A DNA stretch of 64,000 bases from a halophilic archaeon SHRA6 (GCA_005239175.1 SOPS01000001.1:930001-994000); one strand, 5' to 3'; positions 54,665-64,000 are shown, counted from the first letter of the stretch. The notes: generated from the letters alone by a model not told the origin. Numbers and translations are program-made.

Positions 54665-55177
54665 CTACTGCTGGCGGAGTTCGAACGTATCGAACGTCTC
54701 ACCGTCCGGGGTTCGAAGCCGTCCGCGGAGCCGATCGCCGATCGGTTCCAACACGGCGTATCCGGGGCGGTAGCCTCGCGGCTGGGCGTGGCTCCCCGGG
54801 TTCAAAAGCGGGATCGGCCCCGTCGCTTCGAACGTCGGTTTGTGGCTGTGGCCGAACAGTACCGCGTCAGCCTCGCGTTCGCGGCCGAACAGCGCAAGAG
54901 CAGTGTGCCCGCCGCGTTGGGTGTGGGTGAGGGCGAACCGAAACCCCTCGTAGGTGACGGTTCGGGCCGAGGGAAGCCGCGATCGGATCGCCTCGTCGTC
55001 GTTGTTGCCGTAGACGCCACGAAAGGTATCCGCACGAGAAATGAACGCGTCGAGGACGGGTTCGCGCATGAAATCGCCGGCGTGGACCACAACGTCAGCC
55101 ATCTCGATCATCGATTCGAGATGGTCCGTTAACTGCGGCCCACCAGTGCTGTGGGTATCGGAGAGAACAACGAGCAT
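54665..55177 (-). CDS. YfcE/MJ0936-type metallophosphoesterase
   Basis: 170 residues from ATG 55177. Metal-site motifs LSDTHSTGG, VHAGDF, GVYGNNDD, LTHTQRGGH and FGHSHKP are all present, and GSHAQPRGY closes the fold. It acts as a phosphodiesterase on small substrates in the family; its natural substrate is unknown. Same direction as rfcS upstream, 95 bases apart. Confidence 0.92.
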   Translation of the reverse strand: MLVVLSDTHSTGGPQLTDHLESMIEMADVVVHAGDFMREPVLDAFISRADTFRGVYGNNDDEAIRSRLPSARTVTYEGFRFALTHTQRGGHTALALFGREREADAVLFGHSHKPTFEATGPIPLLNPGSHAQPRGYRPGYAVLEPIGDRLRGRLRTPDGETFDTFELRQQ

Positions 55178-55272
55178 ATTCACGGTGCGATCGGCGCGCA
55201 GTAAGCGGTTTCGGTGCTGTGACGGCAATTGGTGGTTTCGGTGCCGCGGGCGGTCGCTGGTGGGTTCGGCGG

Positions 55273-56247
55273 CTACTCCTCAATCGCGAGCGAGGCCAAC
55301 AACGCCTCGAGTTGGACCTGTTCGTTCGCCCCCTCCGTGATCCGGTAGTCGGCCTCGCCGATCCGCTCCATGAGTTGGACCGCCTCGCGTTCGGTGAGGT
55401 CGAACTCCCAGACCGATCGGTGAAGCTGATCGATGATGTCGCCGCCGGCCATGCCGGTCTCGGTCAACAGGGTGTCAAGGGTCGAACGGGACTTCGAGAA
55501 GTCGCCGTCGATCGCGTCGGTGATCATCGATTCGATCACCTCCGGACGGGCCGTCGAGGTGATCGCGTAGACGGCCTCCTCGTCGACGATCTCGCCGGTG
55601 GTCGCAGCCGCCTGCAAGGAGTTGATTCCGCGGCGCATGTCCCCGCCCGCAGCGTAGATGAGTGCCTCGCGGCCGTCTTCGGTGAGTTCGATCCCTTCGG
55701 CCTCGGCGATACGATCGATCTGTTCGCCGACCGCCTCGTCGGACAGCGGCGAGAACCGAAATACTGCACACCGCGACTGGATCGGATCGATAATTTTTGA
55801 GGAGTAGTTACACGAGAGGATGAAGCGGGTGTTGTCCGAAAACTGCTCCATCGTCCGGCGCAGTGCGGATTGTGCGTCGGAGGTAAGTGAGTCGGCTTCA
55901 TCAAGGAATATAATCCGGTAATCAGCACCGCCGAACGAGGATCGCGCGAAGTTCTTGATTCGATCGCGAACCACGTCGATCCCGCGCTCGTCTGAGGCGT
56001 TCAACTCGAGGAAGTTCCCGCGCCAGTCCTCGCCGTACAATTCGCGGGCGATCGCGGTGGCAGCGGTCGTCTTGCCCACGCCCGCGGGGCCCGAAAACAA
56101 CAGATGTGGGAGTTCTCGTCTCGAAATGTAGCTTTCGAGTCGCTCGACGATGTCGGTCTGTCCGGAGATTTCCGCGAGCCGCTGGGGGCGGTACTTCTCG
56201 ATCCAGATCTCTCGCCCGGGCGCGGTCGTCTCCGCTGCGTCGCTCAT
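55273..56247 (-). CDS. rfcS: Replication factor C small subunit
   Basis: 324 residues. Clamp-loader AAA+ ATPase that opens PCNA. Walker [10 protein letters not shown], Walker [13 protein letters not shown]-type motif [12 protein letters not shown], and the C-terminal collar helices. No intein, which some archaeal rfcS genes contain. Divergent from samp2, 87 bases between starts. Confidence 0.97.
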   Translation of the reverse strand: MSDAAETTAPGREIWIEKYRPQRLAEISGQTDIVERLESYISRRELPHLLFSGPAGVGKTTAATAIARELYGEDWRGNFLELNASDERGIDVVRDRIKNFARSSFGGADYRIIFLDEADSLTSDAQSALRRTMEQFSDNTRFILSCNYSSKIIDPIQSRCAVFRFSPLSDEAVGEQIDRIAEAEGIELTEDGREALIYAAGGDMRRGINSLQAAATTGEIVDEEAVYAITSTARPEVIESMITDAIDGDFSKSRSTLDTLLTETGMAGGDIIDQLHRSVWEFDLTEREAVQLMERIGEADYRITEGANEQVQLEALLASLAIEE

Positions 56248-56334
56248 GGAAACTGGTCGGATCGGATCACCAATAAACTCCCCGAGATGCGCGCCGATCG
56301 ACCGGCTTTTGTCGCGGCCGAGCAGAGCCCCGAT

Positions 56335-56535
56335 ATGGACGTGACCGTGGAGGTCGTCGGCGAGGACACCCGCGAGGTTGTTATCGACGACGGCGAAACG
56401 TACGCGGATCTGGTTCGGGCGATCGGCCGAAGCCCACAGGAAGTAACGGTCCTCGTCGATGGCTCGCCAGTGCCGGAAGACCAGCCGGTGACCGCAGACT
56501 CGGTGACGGTGCTTCGGCTGATCAAAGGCGGGTAG
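56335..56535 (+). CDS. samp2: Ubiquitin-like small archaeal modifier protein SAMP2
   Basis: 66 residues from ATG 56335, the exact SAMP2 length. Beta-grasp fold starting [19 protein letters not shown], ending VLRLIKGG with the diglycine used for isopeptide links by UbaA. In Haloferax, SAMP2 both modifies protein lysines, including by chain formation, and provides sulfur for tRNA thiolation. The gene faces rfcS. Upstream readings to 56104 overlap rfcS and are not real. Confidence 0.95.
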   Translation: MDVTVEVVGEDTREVVIDDGETYADLVRAIGRSPQEVTVLVDGSPVPEDQPVTADSVTVLRLIKGG

Positions 56536-56556
56536 TCCCGGCGATCGCGACGAGGA

Positions 56557-57678
56557 TCACTCTGGAGCGACAGCCGTCTTCAGTGGTTTCTCAGCGCGGT
56601 ACCGGTCGACGAGCCGATCGACAATTGCCCCAATCACGAAGACGACTCCGAGGTTCGTTACGAGCGCGGCGAGGCCGATCGCGACCGAAAGCCACAGTCG
56701 ATCGGACTCGCGGACGTGGCTCGCGAGCGATACCGACACCACGCCCAAGAGGACGCCGAGAATCGCGAGCGGGAACGCCGACAGGACGGCCGTGGTGAGC
56801 ACGAACGCCGCGCCGACGTAGACCACACCGAGCACCAGATTCGCCCCACCAGTCCGTGCGCCGAAGGCGTGCTTGCCGGCGACGCCGTCACAGCCGTGAC
56901 ACATCGGAATGCCGCCGATCGGCACCGCAAGGAGGTTCATCACGCCCATACTGGCCGACAGCCGATCGGGTGAGACCTCCCGATCGAACAGATCCGACAC
57001 GAGAAGCGATGTCGCCAGCGCCGCGTTGCCGATCGTCATCGCCAGTTGGGCGGCGATCCCATCAGCGGCCGATCGAGAAACGCCTGCCGCAAGCGTCGGC
57101 ACCGCTGGCAGCCCGGGTAATCGGGGGACAGGGAGGCCCGTAGCCATAAATGCGATCGCGAGTCCGGCCGCGAGCAAGACGATCGCAACCGCGTTCTGGC
57201 GGCCAGCGAGCGTAAAGACGGCAGCCACGACGACGGCGATCGCCGCGAGTGCTGGCGAGGAGAGACTCAGATCGACGGCGGTTTCGAGCAAGACCAACCC
57301 GACCGCGAACTGGATGCCACGGATAACCGGCCTGCCGATCCAGCGTTCGACGATCGACAGCGTTTGGCTCGCGCCAATTGCCAACAGTACGAGACCCAGT
57401 ACGACGCCTGCAAGCGCGAGTTCAGCGTAGCCGAGTGCGCCGGCGATCGCGAGTGCCGCGAGCGCCTTCATCGGCTCGACGGACATCGGGAGGCCGTAGA
57501 TGAGGCCCCAGACGATCTGAAAGAGTCCGAACGCGATGAGCACGTGCGGCAGTGAGATGTCGGTGACGATCGCCAGCGCGACGACGATCGGCAACACCGT
57601 TAGCGAGTCGCCGGCTGCGCCGGTCAGTTCACCCCGAGAGATCGAAATCGATCGGGTCGATGCCACGTGCGGAGCCAC
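56557..57678 (-). CDS. MOT1-like sulfate/molybdate transporter
   Basis: 373 residues, about ten helices. The two MOT1 motifs are SVEPMKALAALA near residue 66 and PMCHGCDGVAGKHAFGARTGG near 250. MOT1 proteins take up molybdate at low concentration. The start is GTG 57678 or the in-frame GTG 57666; neither has a perfect TATA spacing. Convergent with samp2, 21 bases. A role in molybdate supply fits molybdoenzymes of haloarchaea. Confidence 0.9.
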   Translation of the reverse strand: MAPHVASTRSISISRGELTGAAGDSLTVLPIVVALAIVTDISLPHVLIAFGLFQIVWGLIYGLPMSVEPMKALAALAIAGALGYAELALAGVVLGLVLLAIGASQTLSIVERWIGRPVIRGIQFAVGLVLLETAVDLSLSSPALAAIAVVVAAVFTLAGRQNAVAIVLLAAGLAIAFMATGLPVPRLPGLPAVPTLAAGVSRSAADGIAAQLAMTIGNAALATSLLVSDLFDREVSPDRLSASMGVMNLLAVPIGGIPMCHGCDGVAGKHAFGARTGGANLVLGVVYVGAAFVLTTAVLSAFPLAILGVLLGVVSVSLASHVRESDRLWLSVAIGLAALVTNLGVVFVIGAIVDRLVDRYRAEKPLKTAVAPE

Positions 57679-57772
57679 TACCTATTAGTTTGGCTGTGCG
57701 CACTTTAGGTTTCGTAGAAACCAAAATTCAGTATATAGCCAAAATAAGAAACTAAATTACATTACACCGCAG

Positions 57773-58420
57773 TTACCGGAGCGTGTTGAGCGTCTCGGCC
57801 GCCTCACGGGCAGCTTCGAGCAGATCGCGGGCGCGATGGGGATCGTCTGTCTGTTCGGCGGCGGTCGTGAACTTCGTGATCGTCCGACCGAGCGATTGCC
57901 GAGCCGCCGAGAGGTCAACATCGCCGGAAGCCGATGCCGCCGGCTGCGTGGTCCGGTTGGGCTGGTCGGTCTGGGAGGCCGATCGCCGGGGCGGATCGGC
58001 CCGAACGGTGTTCGGCTGCTCGACATCGGAGGAAGACGCATCCTGAGGAGATGGCCCATCGGTATCCGATCGAGCTGGTGAGGGTGAGACTGTTGTTTCG
58101 CTGTTTTCAGCCGTGTTTGGAGCCGCATTGTTCGGTTGTGGCTGTTGGGCAGCCGAGTCGTCGGGACTCGTTTCGTGGGCTGGCTGTGATGGCTGTGCGG
58201 ATTGTGGATCGTCGACGCCTTCTGCTCGACAGGTCGCACAGAACTCCTCGCCGTTGTGTCGAAACAGCGGATCGCCACAGCGATCGCAGTGCTTGTTGGT
58301 CATCGTTGCCCCCTGCAGGAGCAACTCGCTCATCCGCTGGGTCTGTTTTCGCTTCTCTTCGTCTTTCGCGAACTTCTTTCGAAGCTTCTCGCGTTCGGCC
58401 TCCTTGTCGAAGTCGCTCAT
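57773..58420 (-). CDS. Sjogren's syndrome autoantigen 1 (ZNRD2)-type zinc protein
   Basis: 215 residues from ATG 58420. Residues 1-75 carry the family domain: MSDFDKEAEREKLRKKFAKDE, SELLLQGATMTNKHCDRCG and PLFRHNGEEFCATC, a four-cysteine zinc ribbon. A long disordered Ser/Pro/Gln/Asp linker leads to a C-terminal helical domain (ARQSLGRTITKFTTAAEQT). Role in archaea unknown. The gene faces mdh. Confidence 0.92.
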   Translation of the reverse strand: MSDFDKEAEREKLRKKFAKDEEKRKQTQRMSELLLQGATMTNKHCDRCGDPLFRHNGEEFCATCRAEGVDDPQSAQPSQPAHETSPDDSAAQQPQPNNAAPNTAENSETTVSPSPARSDTDGPSPQDASSSDVEQPNTVRADPPRRSASQTDQPNRTTQPAASASGDVDLSAARQSLGRTITKFTTAAEQTDDPHRARDLLEAAREAAETLNTLR

Positions 58421-58548
58421 ACGCGGATCAACGACGCTCAGTCCAAAAAACACAGCGGGACCGCGACGACTGTCGCGTGGTCACCACAGCTCTCGAAGTC
58501 GGCCGTTTCGAAACGTTTACTCGCAATCCGATCACTTGTTGACGTATA

Positions 58549-59463
58549 ATGACGAAAGTTAGTGTCATCGGTGCGGCTGGGACGGTCGGCGCTGCTGCGG
58601 GGTACAATCTCGCACTTCGGGACATCGTCGACGAGTTGGTGTTCGTCGACATCCCGGATATGGAAGACAAGACCGTCGGGCAGGCGGCAGATACCAACCA
58701 CGGGATCGCCTACGGCTCGAACACGGTGGTCCGACAGGGGGGGTACGACGCGACAGCTGGCTCCGATGTCGTCGTCATCACCGCCGGCATTCCACGCAAG
58801 CCAGGGCAGACCCGGATCGATCTTGCGGGCGACAACGCCCCGATCATGGAAGACATTGGCTCCTCGATCGCCGAGTACAACGACGACTTCGTCACCGTCA
58901 CCACGTCGAACCCCGTCGACCTGCTCAACCGCCATCTCTACGAGGCCGGCGATCGCGATCGCCACCAAGTCGTTGGTTTTGGCGGCCGACTCGACTCTGC
59001 GCGGTTCCGCTACGTGTTGAGCCAGCGCTTCGACGCACCCGTCAAGAACGTCCAGGCGACGATCCTTGGCGAACACGGGGACGCACAGGTACCCGTCTTT
59101 TCGAAAGTACGTGTTGACGGCCGCGATCCGTCCTTTGACGCCGACGAGAAAGAGGAGATTCTTGGCGACCTTCAGGAGTCGGCGATGGACGTGATCGAGC
59201 GCAAGGGTGCGACCCAGTGGGGGCCTGCAACGGGCGTCGCGCATACGGTCGAAGCGATTCTCGACGACACTGGCGAGGTGCTGCCGTGTTCTCTCGTCCT
59301 CGATGGGGAGTTCGGGTACAAGGATACCGCCTTCGGCGTCCCGGCGAAGCTTGGCTCGAACGGCGTCGAGGAAGTCGTCGAGTGGGAGCTCGACGAGTAC
59401 GAACGCGAGCTGATGGACGACGCCGCTGAAAAGCTCTCGACGCAGTACGAGAAGCTCTCCTGA
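58549..59463 (+). CDS. mdh: Malate dehydrogenase
   Basis: 304 residues, the LDH-like tetrameric type of haloarchaea. Rossmann start [24 protein letters not shown]-selecting acid in [10 protein letters not shown], Arg loop [22 protein letters not shown], and catalytic [14 protein letters not shown] with His. It oxidises malate to oxaloacetate in the citric acid cycle. Confidence 0.97.
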   Translation: MTKVSVIGAAGTVGAAAGYNLALRDIVDELVFVDIPDMEDKTVGQAADTNHGIAYGSNTVVRQGGYDATAGSDVVVITAGIPRKPGQTRIDLAGDNAPIMEDIGSSIAEYNDDFVTVTTSNPVDLLNRHLYEAGDRDRHQVVGFGGRLDSARFRYVLSQRFDAPVKNVQATILGEHGDAQVPVFSKVRVDGRDPSFDADEKEEILGDLQESAMDVIERKGATQWGPATGVAHTVEAILDDTGEVLPCSLVLDGEFGYKDTAFGVPAKLGSNGVEEVVEWELDEYERELMDDAAEKLSTQYEKLS

Positions 59464-59525
59464 GCGATTTCGAACCGTCACTCCCGGAACCCTTTTGCGG
59501 CGGCTTCACGTACCGATTTTCAACA

Positions 59526-59948
59526 ATGGGACTCGGATCAGACATGTACCGCCAGCAGATTCTGGATCACTACAAGAGTCCTCGCAACTACGGGGAGATG
59601 GAGGAGCCGACGTTCTCACACGTCGGTGAGAATCCCTCCTGTGGGGATACGATCCAGGTCGACGTGCGGCTCGAAGACGACGAAGAGACGATCGAGTACG
59701 TGAGCTTCACCGGCGACGGCTGTGCGATCTCACAGGCGTCCGCTAGCATGCTATCTGAGCGGCTGCAGGGCATGACACTCAGCGAACTGCACGAACTCGA
59801 CACCGATGACATCACCGAGATGCTCGGTGTGACGATCTCGCCGATGCGCGTGAAGTGTGCAGTGTTGGCCCGACAGGTCGCCCAGGACGGCGCGAAGCTA
59901 CACAACGGCGATATCGACGATCTCGAACTCACCAACCTCGAAGACTGA
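59526..59948 (+). CDS. sufU: SufU/IscU-type Fe-S cluster scaffold
   Basis: 140 residues. YRQQILDHYKSPRNYGEM at the start, then the three cluster cysteines in ENPSCGDTIQV, GDGCAISQASASM and MRVKCAVLA. The 19-residue insert before the third Cys, typical of SufU rather than IscU, is seen in part (LSELHELDTDDITEML). It accepts or transfers sulfur for cluster assembly. No suf operon adjoins. 62 bases after mdh. Confidence 0.92.
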   Translation: MGLGSDMYRQQILDHYKSPRNYGEMEEPTFSHVGENPSCGDTIQVDVRLEDDEETIEYVSFTGDGCAISQASASMLSERLQGMTLSELHELDTDDITEMLGVTISPMRVKCAVLARQVAQDGAKLHNGDIDDLELTNLED

Positions 59949-59977
59949 GTAAGCTAGCAATTTTCGGCACCTACGTC

Positions 59978-60964
59978 TCAGAGCCGATCGGCGAGCTCTT
60001 CAGCAAAGTAGGTCAGAATTAAGTCCGCGCCAGCACGCTTGATCGACAGCAGCGATTCGTAGGCCGTCTCCTCGAGATCGAGCCAGCCCTTCTCGCTTGC
60101 GGCGTGTATCATTGCGTACTCACCAGAGACATTGTAGGCGGCCACCGGCTGGTCGAACGATCGCCGGACTGCGGAGACGATGTCGAGATATGGCAGCGCG
60201 GGTTTGACCATGAGCACGTCCGCGCCCTGTTCGACGTCAAGTTCGACCTCGCGGATCGCCTCGCGGGCGTTGGCGGGATCCATCTGGTAGTGACGCCGAT
60301 CGCCGAACGCTGGCGCGCCGTCGGCGGCATCTCGAAACGGCCCGTAAAACGAGGATTCGTATTTCGCCGCGTAGCTCATAATCGGTACGCTCGCGTACCC
60401 CTCGTCGTCTAACGCCGCGCGAATCGCACCGACCATCCCGTCTGTCATCGACGAGGGTGCGACCATATCTGCGCCGGCGTCAGCCTGTGAGACTGCCGTT
60501 TTGGCGAGCAGCTCCAGCGTCTCGTCGTTTTTTACCGTCAGCGTTGGGTCTGTAGCGGCGCTGGATTCGACGATACCGCAGTGGCCGTGGTCTGTGTACT
60601 CACAGAGACAGACATCGCCGATGAGGTACATATCCGTCTCGGCGCTAATCGCTCTCATCGCCCGCTGAACGACGCCGTCTTCGGCGTACGCTCGGCTGCC
60701 GACCGCGTCTTTCGATTTGGGGATACCGAACACCATGACCGCCGAGACGCCGGTGTCGGCGATCTCTTCAACGCGATCGACTGCCTCGTCGACGGGGACG
60801 CGCTCGTGACCGGGCATCGACTCGATCGGGATCCGTTCGTCGGTCGTCGCGTCGACAAACACCGGGGCGATCAGGTCCTCGGGAGTCACGGTCGTCTCAC
60901 GGACGAGCGGGCGCACCCCGTCGGTCCGGAGCCGCCGTGGGCGGGCCTGGGGCTCGAACTCCAT
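59978..60964 (-). CDS. hemB: Delta-aminolevulinic acid dehydratase
   Basis: 328 residues from ATG 60964 (a GTG two codons upstream is possible). It joins two aminolevulinate molecules into porphobilinogen. Zinc ligands [12 protein letters not shown], Schiff-base lysines in [15 protein letters not shown] and [10 protein letters not shown]. It is separate from other hem genes here. Confidence 0.97.
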   Translation of the reverse strand: MEFEPQARPRRLRTDGVRPLVRETTVTPEDLIAPVFVDATTDERIPIESMPGHERVPVDEAVDRVEEIADTGVSAVMVFGIPKSKDAVGSRAYAEDGVVQRAMRAISAETDMYLIGDVCLCEYTDHGHCGIVESSAATDPTLTVKNDETLELLAKTAVSQADAGADMVAPSSMTDGMVGAIRAALDDEGYASVPIMSYAAKYESSFYGPFRDAADGAPAFGDRRHYQMDPANAREAIREVELDVEQGADVLMVKPALPYLDIVSAVRRSFDQPVAAYNVSGEYAMIHAASEKGWLDLEETAYESLLSIKRAGADLILTYFAEELADRL

Positions 60965-61029
60965 AGGCACAGTCGGCGAGCGAGTGAAAAAACCGTGTCG
61001 TTCGGCTGCGGGTGTTCGAAACTGCGAGA

Positions 61030-61194
61030 CTAATCGGTTCGGGTAACGTCGAGCTGTTCGCGGAGGGCTGCAAGCTCTTCTGAGTCAGATAACTCCGCGA
61101 GTCGCTCGCGGAAGTGCTCCGAACAGAGACCGACGGAAATGCCGTCGCTCTTTGCGGCGTAGGCAGCCTCGCGGTCACAGTAATGACAGCGCAT
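61030..61194 (-). CDS. Small zinc-ribbon-like protein (DUF6757-like)
   Basis: 54 residues from ATG 61194: [18 protein letters not shown] followed by [11 protein letters not shown], so a CxxC and C-x2-H pair probably binds zinc; the remainder is helical and acidic. I recall this pattern as DUF6757. It lies between PHP phosphoesterase (7 bases upstream) and hemB in the same direction, so it may be in an operon with the PHP gene. Confidence 0.8.
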   Translation of the reverse strand: MRCHYCDREAAYAAKSDGISVGLCSEHFRERLAELSDSEELAALREQLDVTRTD

Positions 61195-61201
61195 ATCGGA
61201 G

Positions 61202-62020
61202 CTATGACCCCGACGAGGTATAAGGTTGCGCTCGGGGGATCGCCGCTCGAACCGCAGCCGCGTCCGCACCGTCGATCGAGACAATCCCCAGCCGCTCGTC
61301 GTGGGCGTCACTCCCCCCGGTTGCGAGGAGCCCGTGGCGATCGATCGCCGCATCGAGCCGATCGGTGTCGACGTCGAAGCCGTAGGGATAGTACCGCTCG
61401 ACGCCGTCGAGTGAGTCCAGCCGTGAGAGTGCAGCAGCCGGGTCCGGATACCGGAACGGGTGTGCGAGCGAGACGAACGCACAGGCGTCTGTGAGCAACT
61501 CGAGTCCTCGATCGAACGGCGTTACATCACGGGCGACGTAACACGGACCGTCGTTGCCGATCAGCTCGTCGAAGGCACCGTCGAAATCGTAGGGTGCGTC
61601 GCTGTCGGCAATTGCCCGCGCGATGTGTGGTCGGCCGATCCCTGCGCGTGGCTCAATGCCGAGTTCGATGCCAAGGCGGCTCTCGACGGCGTCGATGATG
61701 CGCGCGCCGCGATCGATCCGGTCTCGCTGGAGTCGGTCAAGCTCGTCGACGAGATCGCGGGTGCGGCTGACCGCGTAGCCGAGCAGATCAAGCTGTTGAA
61801 CGGGCGTCTGTACCCGGAGTTCGATGCTTCTGACGACCACAATCCCGTCGATCGAAACAACCGGTTCGGGCAGTTCTGGATGAATCACGTCGTGATCTGT
61901 CACCGCAACGAGATCGACGCCGCCAGCAGCGGCGGCCGCAGGAAGACCATCGATCGTCAACGTCCCGTCAGAGGCAGTCGTATGAACGTGTAAATCCGCA
62001 CGCGAAGGACCAGAGTCCAT
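61202..62020 (-). CDS. PHP-domain phosphoesterase
   Basis: 272 residues. Metal motifs DLHVHTTASDGTL, VAVTDHDV, SLAHPFRYPD and ATGGSDAHDE match PHP phosphoesterases acting on nucleotide or histidinol-phosphate-type substrates. A Glu is seen in SIELRV. An insertion around residues 85-135 is helical. Substrate unknown. Confidence 0.92.
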   Translation of the reverse strand: MDSGPSRADLHVHTTASDGTLTIDGLPAAAAAGGVDLVAVTDHDVIHPELPEPVVSIDGIVVVRSIELRVQTPVQQLDLLGYAVSRTRDLVDELDRLQRDRIDRGARIIDAVESRLGIELGIEPRAGIGRPHIARAIADSDAPYDFDGAFDELIGNDGPCYVARDVTPFDRGLELLTDACAFVSLAHPFRYPDPAAALSRLDSLDGVERYYPYGFDVDTDRLDAAIDRHGLLATGGSDAHDERLGIVSIDGADAAAVRAAIPRAQPYTSSGS

Positions 62021-62194
62021 ACAGTCATCACAGGAGCCACCGCAAAACCGCTATCGGCCGCTTGCTCGATTACTCTCTTGAGGCATCCGAGGTCGGTGTG
62101 ATTGATACTGCCTTAACGATAATTAAGGACTACATAAGACACCATATACATACATGGAAAATCATTAAGAACCACTGTCGGATAGCAGTAATTG

Positions 62195-62479
62195 ATGCGA
62201 TTGCACAGCACCGACGACCTGCTGACAGCCCATGAGTATCCCGCGACAACCACCGAGTTGATCACCGCCTACGGTGACAGCCAGATCGAACTCCAGAACG
62301 GAACCGAGACGCTCGGAGATGTACTCTCACGTCTCAGTGAGGAGACCTATCACGATTCGGACGATGCGCGGGCAGCAGTCATGTCGGCGCTGAGCCACAA
62401 GGCGATCGGCCGTCGCTTCTACAGCGACCGCGACCAGTACGCCCTCGGCGAGAACGGTCACGATCCGGTGTCGTTCTGA
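62195..62479 (+). CDS. DUF5789 family protein
   Basis: 94 residues from ATG 62195. MRLHSTDDLLTAHEYPATTTELI, a middle helical part with LQNGTETLGDVLSRL, and HKAIGRRFYSDRDQY at the end are characteristic of DUF5789, a widespread small haloarchaeal family of unknown function. Its upstream AT-rich spacer holds ATACATAC-like promoter sequence. Confidence 0.9.
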   Translation: MRLHSTDDLLTAHEYPATTTELITAYGDSQIELQNGTETLGDVLSRLSEETYHDSDDARAAVMSALSHKAIGRRFYSDRDQYALGENGHDPVSF

Positions 62480-62563
62480 AGCCGACGACGAGCGCCAACA
62501 ACAACTTTTTCGATCAATTTCGTCCAGTAGCAGCAGCTGTGGGGGCGACGCTGCGCTGACCGG

Positions 62564-63619
62564 CTACTCGCTGCGGTTCGAAAAGATGGCAGCGATGTCC
62601 AGCGGCATCCGGCCGATCGTGTATCCCTCGTAGGAGCCGTCCGGACGGGCGCGGAAGACGATCGCCGGCTTGTGTCGGACCGCAGGCTGTTCGGCGAGCA
62701 CGGCAGCCCAGTCGTCATCGGGAAACGACGAGCAATCGACACAGAGGACGACGCCGCCGGCGTGATGGGTAAGCTGGCCGCTGGTTTTCGACTCCGCGGT
62801 GTCTCGAACCGCCGTCACCGGCGAGTTGGCCGATCGACGGTTCGGCGGCAGCGGACGGGTGACTTCAACGAGGACACCGTCGCTGCCGTCGGAATCAATC
62901 GGGTCCGCGCGGTAGTCGATCGAGTGGCCGGTCGTCACCGCAATTTCGGGCGTGATCTCATAGCCAGCGTCGACGAGGAGTCGGCCGACGACAAACTCGC
63001 CCATCGCCGCGGCCATTCGGGTTCGATCGAGGTACTGTGAGGTGCCAAGCTTGCCGGCCATCACGTCGCGGTGGGGATCGAGCGCGCCCGTGTTCAAGAA
63101 TGACTCGAAGAATTCAAGGGCGGCGTCTCGGGTCGTGTCGGGGAAGCCAGCGTGGTGCTCCGAAAAGAACTGCCGTGTCGTCTCACGGCCGTCCTTCGAA
63201 AGGAACACTGGCAGAAAGAACCACGAGATGTGCGGATACGATTCGAGCCACGGGGACTCTTCGTGGAGTTGTTTGAGCAGTTCGCGTTGGGCCCACCGGG
63301 CGATCGGATACGGCACCTCCTCGAAGCCGTACTTGTTGGTCCGCCACAGTGTTTCGGGCGTTTCGGTATTCCCGAGCCAGTAGCCTGCTGGGGCAGCGTC
63401 GACGCCGTCAGGGCCAATGTCTCCATCACTCCAGCAAAACAGCGCGATGTCGCCGTTGTCCATCTCGAACCGTCGTGCCTCGTAGCCAGACGGTGCCGAG
63501 AAGTGCGGCGATCGCTGTGTCGCACCGAGATTGCGATCCAGCGGCTCGAAGAGGTCGCGGTTGACCCGATCGGGGGTCCACGACCCGCGAGCGTATCGGA
63601 AGCGAAGCGGCTTTGCCAC
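62564..63619 (-). CDS. DUF5784 family protein
   Basis: 351 residues from GTG 63619, giving MAKPLRFRYARGSWTPDRV. No membrane segments. I recall this as the haloarchaeal DUF5784 family. The segment with VAVTTGHSIDYRADPID and VLVEVTRPLPPNRR (Asp, then Glu and Arg about 15 residues apart) resembles a PD-(D/E)xK-type nuclease fold, but this is only a guess. Divergent from DUF5786. Confidence 0.85.
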   Translation of the reverse strand: MAKPLRFRYARGSWTPDRVNRDLFEPLDRNLGATQRSPHFSAPSGYEARRFEMDNGDIALFCWSDGDIGPDGVDAAPAGYWLGNTETPETLWRTNKYGFEEVPYPIARWAQRELLKQLHEESPWLESYPHISWFFLPVFLSKDGRETTRQFFSEHHAGFPDTTRDAALEFFESFLNTGALDPHRDVMAGKLGTSQYLDRTRMAAAMGEFVVGRLLVDAGYEITPEIAVTTGHSIDYRADPIDSDGSDGVLVEVTRPLPPNRRSANSPVTAVRDTAESKTSGQLTHHAGGVVLCVDCSSFPDDDWAAVLAEQPAVRHKPAIVFRARPDGSYEGYTIGRMPLDIAAIFSNRSE

Positions 63620-63733
63620 AGATAGGCCCAGTCGTCTAACGCAGAAACGTGTTTGGATCGCCGCGCATGTATATATAATGAACATTCACAACCGTTAGAT
63701 ATATAGCGGACAGTTTCCAAGTCAAGGTATACC

Positions 63734-63907
63734 ATGTCAATGGGTGCCTACGACGAAGATGAACACGAGCGGCGCGAACAGAAGACGAGTACGATCGACG
63801 CGGATTTCGATAGTGGTCGACCAGAGTACGAGGGAACGGTGTCCTACGACACCGGCGAGTCCGCAGAGGCACTATTGGACCAGTTCAAACAGCTCCAAGG
63901 TAAGTGA
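63734..63907 (+). CDS. DUF5786 family small protein
   Basis: 57 residues: MSMGAYDEDEHERREQKTST, an acidic middle and EGTVSYDTGESAEALLDQFK, the pattern of DUF5786, a short conserved haloarchaeal protein likely disordered in part. Function unknown. A GTATAC-like sequence precedes the start. The 93 bases after it to the window end show nothing I recognise. Confidence 0.85.
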   Translation: MSMGAYDEDEHERREQKTSTIDADFDSGRPEYEGTVSYDTGESAEALLDQFKQLQGK

Positions 63908-64000
63908 ACGGCGACGATTTTGTTCGCTGTGTTTCTGCTGCGTACCAGTGAGAGAGGGTAGTTTCGCGATCGAAAGGGGAATCGAAACGGACCATAATAG

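Overview
The window is chromosomal DNA of a haloarchaeon (class Halobacteria); the genus cannot be fixed by reading alone. Support comes from the GC-rich host sequence, strongly acidic proteins, Tat-type lipoproteins, TATA boxes 24-30 bases before start codons (leaderless transcripts), and marker families: group II thermosome, archaeal small RFC subunit, an RPA3-type single-strand binding protein with its partner, the ubiquitin-like modifier SAMP2, archaeal tRNA(Gly26) methylase Trm1, Tfx and Lrp regulators, and many small haloarchaeal DUF proteins. No rRNA or CRISPR array is present; one tRNA, His(GTG), was found.

Layout. 1-10 kb: edge-truncated Tat lipoprotein, KH-domain protein, thermosome, DUF302 protein, SF2 helicase, cupin, site-2 protease with CBS domains, a DUF7344/HalOD1 regulatory pair and an HNH nuclease. 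10-18 kb: tRNA-His, a small cysteine-motif protein, the RPA operon with a ribbon-helix-helix gene, ferredoxin, glutamine amidotransferase, membrane proteins and an alpha/beta-hydrolase-fold protein without a nucleophile. 18-33 kb: alanyl-tRNA synthetase, a GAF-GAF-PAS histidine kinase, threonine aldolase, M29 aminopeptidase, lrp/glnA, PAP2 phosphatase, YihY-type membrane protein, trm1, a SWIM-finger protein and a TRAM protein.

33.375-42.956 kb is a separate AT-rich block: an integrated element of about 9.6 kb bounded by a 17-bp direct repeat. The left copy is the last codons and stop of the TRAM gene. It holds a regulator-integrase pair, a primase-polymerase-like replication gene, an AN1 zinc-finger membrane protein, small DNA-binding genes (one frameshifted), three Tat lipoproteins with one shared signal-peptide type, and large duplicated noncoding blocks. 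No capsid, spike or packaging gene is visible, so it looks like an integrative plasmid.

43-64 kb returns to host sequence: Tfx regulator, a large membrane Fe-S oxidoreductase, the biotin ECF transporter (BioY-EcfA-EcfT), DUF4870, a Cmi4-like protein, a stand-alone Cas4-like protein, YrdC/Sua5, a cysteine-free redoxin with a glutaredoxin-like partner, a CNNM/CorC-type membrane protein, PiT transporter, metallophosphatase, RFC small subunit facing SAMP2, MOT1-like transporter, malate dehydrogenase, SufU-type scaffold, HemB, PHP phosphoesterase and small conserved haloarchaeal proteins.

Three themes stand out: the element and its unusual protein-gene target; tandem repeats that start at or run across the stop codons of several unrelated host genes; and a very strong excess of CGATCG in host DNA that is nearly absent from the element.
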